64,000 nucleotides of DNA from assembly GCA_030549775.1 (NCBI GenBank), contig CM060181.1, forward strand, positions 62,121,701 to 62,185,700. The letters run 5' to 3'. The position numbers were made by a program, and so were the translations under genes. The notes under the pieces were generated by a model. That model had not been told where the DNA came from and did no database searches. It saw only the letters and a list, made by a program, of their open reading frames with translations. Positions 54,871-64,000 of this stretch are shown here, piece by piece. This DNA comes from Tamarix chinensis (taxonomy: Eukaryota > Streptophyta > Magnoliopsida > Caryophyllales > Tamaricaceae). Positions within the stretch are counted from its first letter, which is position 1. Each line of letters starts with the position of its first letter.

Positions 54871-57626
54871 GTATTTTGCCGGTACTACTTGGGATACGTC
54901 CTAAGTGTTGTAGGTAGGTACTTTTTTTATATGTTTATCTATTAAATTAACTATTTGTTTTTAATGTGACAAGAATGAACATAGGGAGACCATTCTTAAT
55001 TTCATAGGGCATGTAATCTAGGCTCATAGTTTCTCAAATAATTTGCTAAAAAGCCAAGAGAAAATAATTTAACCTAGGGCTACCATGTTTACAAACACGA
55101 CCCATTTTTTATTCCAGAATTTTTTTCGATGAAAATCTTAGAGCAAAAAATTCAACATAAGGCTATCATGTTGTTAAACACACACCATGTTTTTGAAAAC
55201 AAATCACATCTTATTCCATGTCATTGAAATTAAAACTAATGAATTCTATTTTCTTAACTTTTCTTTTTCTCTCTCTATTATTCCTTTGAATTTTACACCC
55301 TTCTCTAAAAAACATTTCACATCATTCTTCATGAAATCCCATATTATCTTTCAATATCAATTTGAATAATAAATATTACATCCTTTATACATCCCAATAT
55401 CTACATTTCAACCTTGTTCAACTGTTTACTCTAAAAACAAATTGCAAACCCTAACTACATCTATTTATCAATTTTTGTGAAAATTTCACCTAGTTAGTTT
55501 AGGTTTCTTGTCCCATTCAACTTTTGAAACATTATCTATGTGTATTTCGTAGAGATGTTGGGTTTTAAGTGAAGGAATGACACCCAAAAAGAAAAAGTGA
55601 ATTGAAGGAGAATTTTCAAGGTTGTGTACCTCACCATTTAGAAAACTAACTAATGGAATGCACAAAAATGAATTAGGTATAATCTTTGCTATAATTGAGC
55701 ACAACAAAGGTACAAATATCTATCTCATAGCGAATCATAGGCAGACATTATTTGGATGATGACTTCCTCAATTCCCTTCCTTATCACCATTCACATGTTA
55801 TTTTATCATCTTATGTTCGTAATTAGCATCTACATTTTCAAACTCATGTAATCTCATAGTTTCAGGAGTTATTATCCCAAATGAATATTCTTATGACTAA
55901 TCAAGATCAAATAACAGAGATGATAAAACTCTTTATGAGTTTTAGCTTAGGTCAAGGGATCCAAAACCTTCTCCATCTCAATAGATCCCTTATTATTCCT
56001 TTTTTTTTTTGTTATTTGAATTAGTTCATTAGGGAAAATGAACAATATAATTAGGGGGATGAAATTTATTTGGCATGTTTTGTTTTTTATGTTAGTTTAT
56101 GTTTGTGTTGTTTTTTTCTTTTTATTATTTCTTTCTTTGTTTACATTAGTGTGACTTATTTTTTAGTTTGTTTAACTTGTTTTTTATTTGTGGGGATTGT
56201 TTTGGTGTGTTTGATCTGTTTAAATTTGCTAATGTGTGTTTTTATTCTAAAACAAATCTCTATAACAAGAAATGTCAGATCAAGTTTTTTTTAATTGGGT
56301 AAGTAAGGTAATGGGAATAAATATTTTGACTAATTATTTTTTAAAATTGTAATAAACTGATTTGATCACCATCTTGCAAACCCTAAAAACATATATTGAG
56401 ACTTTGATAGTGGTGAAGGAAGGAGATTTAGAATGATTAGTAAATAACCCATGCATTAATTGAGATTATGATGAAATGAGATTTAGGATTGGTAGATATA
56501 ATTTTGTGAGCATTTGAGCCTATTTGTTGGATATATTTTTATCCAAAGTATTCTTTATTTTTCATGTGTATTCTCTAATGGTATGTAAAACTAGAATTTG
56601 CCATTAGTTTTCTTATAGACCGTATAGGATTTTTTATTTCTTTTTCTAGCTATGAATCAAATGTCTTACTTTTAAAATTGTTATCCATTGTATAACCTCT
56701 TTAAGCCTTAAACCATATTCTATTGATATAACCTATGTTAGCAACTATTATCCATACGAAATTTCCTTCCTACTATATTGATAGTGGAGTAATAGTTTTT
56801 GTGGGAGAATATTATTTTGATAATAAGGTGAGATCTAAGCATAAGGGAGTGGGTGTTGTGGAAACCATAAATGGAGTAGAAAAATGTTTAATAATACATG
56901 AATTCACCTTTTTAATTAAACTTTTATAAATTATTTTTTAAAAATTCATATCTTTTATTTGACATTTGATTAAATGAAAGGGGCTAAGGTTATAACTGGT
57001 TTGTGTTATTTAAGGGTGGAAGTGAAGTAAGAAAAAAAAAAGGCTGAAGGAAAGAAGTTGCTCCTCTAGTTGGTAGGGTCTAGTTACCATCCCAAAATTC
57101 TATCCCACCTTAGAACCCTAACCCTATTAAAACCGCCTCTTCATTCTTATATCCTCTAGTTCTTTTAATATATGGAAAATTTATTATAATGGAAAACATA
57201 TGGGCGATCATAATCATTTGGAAAAACTTGAGAGTAAACACATTTCATCCTAGTCACATGAGAGTGAGCCTTTACACTTACCAAAAATGAGAATCTACCA
57301 ATTTAACTTTCATTAATCTTAATCTAGCTTTAAATGATGAGATGGTAACTATACTAATTATCCATCTCTAACCACTTGAGATTTTGATAAAACTATTGAT
57401 TTAGTATGTTAGATGAGTGATCCAAAATATTTTTCAAACATTTTTATCTTATGATCTCTACTAATGTTTTGATTGTCAATGCATTATTAGCCATGATGAA
57501 TGAATAAATCCAACCTTGAAACTTTTTTGATCAAAACTTGTTTCAATTGTAATTATTGATGCTTTTGTTGTGCATGATATGATGTTATTACTTCAAAATA
57601 GGCAACTATCTAAGCATAGGGATATT
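54871..57626 (+). other. Athila 3' region (env-like position), no intact frame
   Basis: In Athila elements an env-like frame may lie between pol and the 3' LTR. Here only scraps are seen: a run ending in QMNILMTNQDQITEMIKLFM at about 55880-55945 and a T-rich stretch (56070-56294) encoding a Leu/Phe/Val/Cys-rich hydrophobic peptide, which is expected from T-rich DNA. I do not claim an envelope protein. The rest is AT-rich, without a clear polypurine tract. Confidence 0.5.
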
Positions 57627-59183
57627 TGATATATGATATTTATATGTTCTTATTCTATGAAAAATGTCCTTTATCCCTCATTAATTTTATAGTATTTGAA
57701 CTCTTCTCAAGTTTTTTTTTCTTCTATATAGACTTTGTAGTAAAAGATAACCATGAAGAAATTAAAAGGATAAGTTGAAGGAAGGAGAAAAGGAAGAAAG
57801 GAAAACATCAAGAGAACATAGAGTCAATGGATGAAAAGACCAAAAACATAGAACAAACATCAAAGGATATCTTATGTTGAAGTTTCATGAAGATAAGGCA
57901 AAAAGGGAAGAAATAAGGTACCCCTATGTTAAACAGGGAGCATGTTTCTCTAGCAAAGCAAGAAAATTCATTTTTCAAATTTGGTAGCCGATTTATAGAA
58001 AAAAAGTATAGTACCCCCATGTTTTCCAAAAATGGTATGTGTTTCTCTTAAATTATGTAACCACTCGTTATATTCTCCTACATGGATAGTATCCTACTTC
58101 CATGTATTCCATAGTTCATCTATTAGTTTTTTTTAGTGCCATACTCTTTCTTTATCTCTATATTAGACATACTTCACAATTTTGATTCCATTGTGATTTG
58201 TTGTAATTGATTGTTGTGATTGTCGTTCTAGAATTCAAATTGATAAGTTATTCTCCATTCATCTCTTAATTACAAAATTGCAATTTTTTTAACGTAAGTA
58301 TATTATTTTTATTCCATTATTTTTATTTATTTTTATAAATTCTTTGTTGTTTTTAATTATTCATTTATGGTAATTATGAGTTATTTGATTAAATTGTGTG
58401 TTTTTATAACTATGAAAATGATATCATAAATTAGGAGAGAATATAGGGAATTAATGATTGGATTAGGGTTTCAAATAGGAAGTTATATTTTAATTTATGA
58501 TTCTAAGCGTAATCTAATTGAATTAATAGATATAATTGAATGATTTTGTATAGTAGATTATGAATTTGAACTAACTAGATTGATCACCTAATGAGTTTAA
58601 ATTCTAATCAAAGCTAGGATTATGGAATTAATACTTATTTGTTAATTATCATCATTGAAGTAACAAAAGGTCAATCATTAATCTTATCTATTAATTCATA
58701 CAATTATATGATCCAAGATTTTGTGAATATGGTTTTAGTTGATCTTTTTCTTTTCGTAATGCTATAATTACTTGAATCTAATATTCTTAACCTATGTTAT
58801 TAATTGGATAGATACTAAATTGAGAGCTTATTTGATTCACTATAATTTAGGGAAAGCAATGGAATGAGTTATTATGAGTTTCCATTTGTCAACATTAGAG
58901 CAATTAAAATTATTCTTTTCTTGATAATTATTCAATATCCTAGTGCCATAGTTGTCCATCTCTCATTCTTATTCATTAATTAGTGAGTAAAGTTTGTTAT
59001 TACTTGTCAATAGTTTAGAATTTAGTGATAGATGTGAATGTTATTAGATAATCAAGGTTATGACATTGATCATGGAATTCTCGATTATAAACCATTCATT
59101 ATGGGTTCGACTCCTTATCTTTTACTATATATTTGGAATTAGGATTTATTTTTTTAATTTGTTGTACTTATGATAGTGCATAA
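57627..59183 (+). mobile_element. 3' LTR of the Athila element
   Basis: Begins TGATATATGATATTTATATG and ends GATAGTGCATAA (CA changed to AA). It is about 100 bp longer than the 5' LTR. The minus-strand open frame 57808-58029 is LTR sequence. Differences from the 5' LTR are many, so the insertion is not recent. Confidence 0.88.
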
Positions 59184-59188
59184 ATAAC
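59184..59188. repeat. Right target-site duplication ATAAC
   Basis: Exact match to 50356-50360. Confidence 0.9.
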
Positions 59189-59899
59189 ACTTTGTCTATC
59201 ACCTTGAATGACTAGAGCACCATGACCAAGCCCCAGCCCTACAGCCCACTTACTAAACCACTAAGCCATATGACTTCCTAAAAAGTCTCTGTTATAGCCT
59301 TAGTAATGGGTAAGGCCATCACCTCTTATAAGGATAACCTCTAGCTAATAGTTGAACCACTAAGACAAAAAATATATCCATTGATGGATCTCCTCTTATC
59401 AAGGTCTCCACTATAGTCTAAGTCCACAAGTCTAACCAGCGAATCAATTGATCTCCCATACTCTATTCAACATGATGTAGTACCATTCTATTACCTTATA
59501 ATCCACTTCACTCCTTAATAGTGGGACTTTCCTAAATTCACCATATATTGTTTCACAACACTAACATTATGAGAAATATCAAGGCAAGTACATACCTTAA
59601 CATATATGATGCAACCAACAACATTCAAAAATGAAACAGTAGCCATGAAATCATCTTCCCCTTTAGATTTGGGAAAATCCAAAACAAATAATCTAAAGTG
59701 AGTAGCTAATGGAGCTCTTATTGTCTTTTTATCCATCATATGAAATCTCTTTAACACCTTCTTCACATAGGACTTTTGTGATAAGTACAAAATCTTCTGG
59801 TCACTGTCTCTTATGATCTTCTTGCCAAGGATCCTCTTTGCAGATCTAAAATGCTTCATCTCAAAATTCCTTTTTAGCATTCCCTTCACCTTATCAATA
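59189..59899 (-). pseudogene. Copia RT C-terminus and RNase H, N-terminal piece
   Basis: The minus strand from 59899 reads IDKVKGMLKRNFEMKHFRSA, KRILGKKIIRD, YLSQKSYVKKVLKRFHM, then LNVVGCIIYVKVCTCLDISH and VNLGKSHY (open 59515-59900). These are the Ty1/copia RT thumb and connection blocks. RNase H follows in broken frames: RSIDSLVRLVDLDYSGDLDK (catalytic Asp), RRSINGYIFCLSGSTIS and LGHGALVI. It continues at 50355. The palm with the YVDD box is missing: the upstream side is a CATA microsatellite. Confidence 0.9.
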
Positions 59900-60011
59900 T
59901 CATACATACATACATACATGCATGCATGCATACATACATAAATATATGCATACATAAATGTATACATATATGCATACATGCATACATACATACATACATA
60001 CATACATACAT
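59900..60011. repeat. CATA microsatellite
   Basis: About 110 bp of CATA units with TGCA and TATA interruptions. It lies at the exact end of copia homology. The MYVC-type peptides in both minus frames come from it. Confidence 0.95.
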
Positions 60012-60205
60012 GGGTGAGGGAAAATAAGATCGATAAGAAAGGAATCTAGGTTAGATGTGGAATGGACAGGGAGTTGGTATGGAAAGGGTGTTGGTAAGAA
60101 GGGGACCATAGTATCGGGTTAGGCTGTGTAGAGAGGGTAGGGGTGGGTGGTGTAAGGGGTACATGTAAAGGTTCTTAGCTGAGAAAGGGAAAGTGAAGGC
60201 AATGA
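60012..60205. other. Unassigned purine-rich stretch
   Basis: G/A-rich sequence (GGGTAGGGGTGGGTGGTG and GAGAAAGGGAAAG) with no protein match. It precedes the plus-strand LTR and could include a polypurine tract, but no pol lies upstream. Confidence 0.4.
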
Positions 60206-61593
60206 GAACAATGGGGCATGGATTCTTTGTAAGATATATTGAATGGAAATTTATTATGTTTAGTAAAATTTGGTGATGTTTGATTTTGAATTGTAACTAT
60301 AATTAAGTTTGAGGTAAAGATATATTTGAATATAGTTTGGAAAATTAAATAAAATAAGTTTTCAGGCATATTGATTGAATTTTTCTATGAACTAATTTAC
60401 TTGTTTGTTATTTCCTTTAAGGGGTTTTGTATGACCAAATCAATTGACTGGTTTGGAAAAAATTGATCAATTGGTAGGTAGAGCAATTAGCAGGTTGGCC
60501 GAACTAATTAACTTGTTGGTTAGGTTGAGTATATTTTGAAGCTCAATTTTTTTAGGAAATTCCTTATAAAAAATGGAACCTTGATAATCCAACTCTAATC
60601 TATTCTTTAGATATTCTTCACCTTTTTTATCATGTATTCGACTATAGCTGCTACCTCAAACTGATTTTAGGGTTTGATTTGGACAATTGAGGGAGACTAT
60701 AACCTCTCCCTTATCTTCTTTCATGAGTCTCCTATGCCCACCTCTAGAACCATTTCCTCGATCTCTAAACTTTCTTTAATGGGATGAGATATTCCTTCCC
60801 ACACTACTCTTCCATTACCCTTCTTCTATTTAATATTTTTTGGACGAAATCGACCTATATTCCCTAAAAAATTACCATTTCACCTCTATAATGGAATTCA
60901 ACCTATCTCTAATAATTATCCCATTCAACATAGATTTGAATTGTAAGATTAGGGTTTCTCGAGGTGTTGCATAACCCTACTCGTTTCTAAACCAATTCCT
61001 TGGCTATAAATAGCCCCAATCACCCCTTCTTCTCACTTTTCTTCCAGTCTACGAAATATCACAACTCTCTAGCATTTATGTTCTTTCCTCTCCAGTTCGA
61101 TATTGCTTTCAAGTTCTTTCAACTCTTATGATCCTTTCTCTATCTCCTCCTTGTTTTATATTTAATCAAGGGAAGGTTAGATTTTAGAGGAAGTTGAGTT
61201 ATGTCAATAGAATCTTCCTCTATTTTTCTCTTATGGTTGGTATGCACATTTTCCTTCTCATTTGAGTTATGATTTGTTAAAATATTCAATGATTTCTAAA
61301 GTTTTAACTTGTTGGTTATAAAAGGTTTTGGAAGTTGAGAATATTCCGGGTTGAGTTTTTTCCATTAGTGGAAATTTGTCTATCATCAATTAAGTCATTC
61401 TTACCTCTAAATGTGGATTGAATAAGCATGTCATGTGATGTATTATATAAAGTGTTAATTTTATGGGCCTGCATGAGATTTTGGCTTCATACTAATGCAT
61501 GTTGAATTAGTTATGAATTTTGAGAAAAATGCATGATTTTAGAGAAAATATTGTCGATTTGCTCAATTGCGAAGTATGATTCAATTTATGTGT
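60206..61593 (+). mobile_element. Plus-strand long LTR, first part, cut at 61593
   Basis: It matches the reverse complement of the LTRs at 24886 and 32854: TTTAGTAAAATTTGGTGATG, AACTATAATTAAGTTTGAGG, AGGCATATTGATTG, then the ATCAATTGGTAGG motif cluster (60430-60545) and the TATA promoter. It breaks at GATTCAATTTATGTG, where the reference LTR continues differently and a second LTR start appears. The exact left end is approximate because TGTAATACCC is not preserved. Confidence 0.7.
61004..61013 (+). promoter_or_regulatory. TATA box of the plus-strand LTR
   Basis: CTATAAATAGCCCCAATCAC, as in the sister LTRs at 35697 (minus) and 62367. Confidence 0.75.
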
Positions 61594-64000
61594 GATACTC
61601 CACCATTTTGGAAAATATTAGAATAATAATTATGCCAAGTTTGGAATTTTGATTTTGATTTGGTATTATGATTTGGTTTGAGGCAAAGCTTGAGTTGAAA
61701 TAAGTTTGGAAACTAAAATTTATTGATTTTTTCAAGCGAACCAATCGACGGGTTCCTTGAACCAATCCATTGGTTCATCATTTTAGCAAAATGGTTTTTA
61801 TCAACTAAACTAATCGACTGGTTCAGGAACCGATTTATTGGTTTGTAGAACAGTGGGCTAGTAGGACACACCGAATGACGGATTTGTCAAGCTGGGCATA
61901 TTTTTTAAGCTCAATATTTTGGAAATTTTTCTTATACTGAAATGGAATCTTGTTACCCATGGTGAATTGTCTCTAAGAGATTCTTATCCTTTTTCATGAC
62001 ACATATAGCCTGAGATACAACCTTAGATCAAACAGCAGGATCGATTGGGACAATAGGGGGGATAACCTCATCCTCGTTTTCTTCCACATCTCTCCTTTGC
62101 ACATTTCGGAGATCACTACTTCGATCTAGGGCATGATTCTAATCAACTGGAAGATTCCTTCCACACTAACCTTCCATTACCCCTCTTGTGAATTTCAATT
62201 ATGGACTAACTACATGCATTCTCCAGAAGCATCATTTGAGTTGTAGAAAATAGTTTAGGATATCTTAGGTAAAATTCATCTGTTTAACTTGAATTCAAAT
62301 GATAAGAACTAGGGTTTTTGAATTTTTTTTTTTTGAATAGTCCATGATTCTTCTTGATTGGTTGGTTATAAATAGACCCAATCACCCCTTTCATTCACCT
62401 TTATTTCGGCCACTAAAAATACCTAATTGTCTATACTTATCTTTCTCCCTTTCTACACTTTGAGTCTTATAGTTGATTCCTTTTACTCTTTTGATCCTTT
62501 TTCTAGCTCCATCTTGTTTTAATTATTAAGAAAGAAATAGTTAGATTTGGAAAAATGGTTGAGTGGTTCAACTAAGTATTCTCTATTTTGCTTTTGGGGT
62601 GTGGTATATTTGTCCCTTCCTTTATATTTCAATTTTGAATTTATTAAGGTCATGCACCAATTTTTGTGTTAAATATAGTTGTTTTTAAGGTTTTAAATTT
62701 TTAATATTTTTCACAAGGTGAGATGTCTAGTTTAATGGAGTTTTTCTTGCATCAAGTAAGTGATTTTCCTTAAAAAATAATTCATGAGTAATCTTGTAGT
62801 ATATGAAACTCTTTAAGTTGATGTTATATGTTTTCATGAATATATATATAGCTATAGAGCTATTTTGGATGGTTCAATTGTGCATTTTGAGTAAAAATCA
62901 TGAAACTTGAGAAAGATGAGTAGTGATGATTAAATGTTGAGATGTGCAAATTAAATATGTTGATAATGTGTTATACAATGAGAAAGCAAGTTCCAATGTG
63001 GTTTAATGATGATTTATAAGCATGGTTTGCATGAAAATGATTGTTTGATTCTTTTGTAGGGCAAGTCAATTTTCAGGCTCCTAGAATAGTCAAATGGTTT
63101 ACCCAATCCATTGAATTGTAAGCCTGTAGAGACCTTGGTCTTACTCTCCGCTTAAACCCATCGACTGGTTGGGCAATACCGATTGACTAGTCTATGCATA
63201 GTCTACTAGTTTTCCCAAACCAATCGAATGTTTTAAGAAAAAATAAGATTTGTTCTAGTCAAACACTAGTTGGTGCAATCAATTAACTAGCTGGGCTAAA
63301 CTGGTCTACTAATACAACTAATTTATGTGATTTAATTCTTTTTGATTTGGCTATACATTGAGGCTATGCTTGGGACTATCATATGATTATTTATTGTGTA
63401 AAATACATATTTTTATCATGGATTAATGGCCTAATGAATGGAGGAAATGGATTATAATGTATGACATACTCAATGAGTATTGTAAAGCCTAATGGGCATA
63501 CCAGTTATGAAATGTGATGGTCTTTGAGACAAGAGTAATGAAGCATATCATATGCTCGAATAAAATAATATGATGGGCGTGAATAATATTGGAGAAGGAT
63601 AAATGGAAACCCTGCAAGGTTGGGAAATGGAAAGGATTGATATAGGATAAACTTGGAAATGCTTTCTTGCTCTTTGTATGGGCCTTTTGTGATCCCTTAA
63701 ACTCGTGAATAATGTACTTATCACATAAGGTGAAAGACAATTGAGTTGTGTATAGGTTTAGGTTATCTGATCCTTAATTAGCTACCAAGGGGTAGTCTAC
63801 CTTCGGGCATTTATTGGTACATTTGGGCTTTACCTTTGGGTGGGATCCTTAGAGGTTTCGGTGTCCTACCTACTCTAGAAACTAATGAGATACTAAGGGG
63901 TATAAATACTAATAGGTCTTGTTACCTAGGTGGTTGGCTTTAGCCCGGACTTTATGCCCCTTATTTAGATTAACTCCCATGCTATATGAGACCATGGGGT
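61594..64000 (+). mobile_element. Second plus-strand long LTR, running off the window
   Basis: A new LTR start (TGATACTCCACCATTTTGG, at about 61590-61596) leads into the same block order as the LTR before it: GAGGCAAAGCTTGAG, the motif cluster (61740-61900), the promoter, a second cluster (63060-63310), and the block CCTACCTACTCTAGAAAC...TTACCTAGGTGG near the end, which matches 33415-33480 in reverse. It is inserted in, or joined to, the LTR at 60206. Its right end is beyond 64000. Confidence 0.7.
62366..62375 (+). promoter_or_regulatory. TATA box of the second plus-strand LTR
   Basis: TTATAAATAGACCCAATCAC, same context as at 61004. Confidence 0.75.

Larger units (their letters stand above)
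50361..59183 (+). mobile_element. Athila-type Ty3/gypsy element, complete ends, decayed
   Basis: Two LTRs (50361-51817 and 57627-59183), exact ATAAC duplications, an Athila-type primer site, gag, RNase H, integrase and a 3' non-pol region identify an 8.8-kb Athila-lineage element. It lies in the RNase H of a minus-strand copia element. Protease and most of RT are missing. All frames are broken. Confidence 0.9.

Noticed and set aside
56070..56294. Hydrophobic 74-codon peptide as an Athila envelope membrane segment
   Set aside because: T-rich DNA gives Leu/Phe/Val/Cys-rich peptides by chance; no signal peptide or other env feature supports it.
59515..60109. MYVCMYVC-type peptides extending the copia frame
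   Set aside because: Translation of the CATA microsatellite; not part of the RT.

Overview
This window looks like gene-free, repeat-dense nuclear DNA from a flowering plant with a large genome. The evidence is a stack of plant-type retrotransposons: Ty3/gypsy elements of the Tekay, Athila, Tat and CRM-like kinds, Ty1/copia remains, and a plant L1-type LINE with a DUF4283 ORF1. It is AT-rich and dotted with AAT and CATA microsatellites. The species cannot be named from this sequence. I found no convincing host gene, tRNA or rRNA gene. Every coding region I recognise belongs to a transposable element and is broken by stops and frameshifts.

Layout. 1-3783 is the decayed pol of a plus-strand Tekay-like chromovirus. 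Its 3' LTR starts at 3784 and is split by a minus-strand LINE (3960-12883, exact 13-bp target duplication). The LINE's reverse transcriptase is in turn split by a 4.0-kb solo LTR (5975-10006, exact 5-bp duplication AAAAC). From 14160 to 22674 lies an 8.5-kb relative of that LTR with an internal tandem duplication of about 2.9 kb and flanks that do not match. 22675-24885 holds the end of a CRM-like gypsy element, a putative LTR on the minus strand, and a gag fragment.

24886-36454 is a complete but dead minus-strand Ty3/gypsy element with 3-kb LTRs. One LTR carries an 841-bp copia-type solo LTR with exact TTCCT duplications. The whole element sits inside the gag of an older minus-strand element whose 5' LTR is 36998-40242. 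Next come an unassigned tandem-repeat region (40243-42185), another long LTR (42186 to about 45259), and a Tat-like LTR, primer site and gag (to 47191) split by a 2.06-kb solo LTR (47192-49249, duplication GATAT). There is a 10-N assembly gap at 49651-49660.

50361-59183 is an Athila-type element with both LTRs and exact ATAAC duplications, inserted in the RNase H of a minus-strand copia element (pieces at 50150-50355 and 59189-59899). The copia RT is cut at a CATA microsatellite. The window ends in two nested plus-strand long LTRs (60206-61593 and 61594 to beyond 64000).

The genes do not work together as a system; they record successive insertions. The most unusual signals are in the long LTRs: a short hairpin that keeps its pairing while its bases change between copies, 48-bp repeats centred on CCGGTGGACCGG, arrays rich in AAACCCTA, a GC-rich block beside a minus-strand TATA box, and the mismatched-flank duplication at 14160-22674. 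All boundaries were read by eye; those marked approximate may shift by tens of bases.
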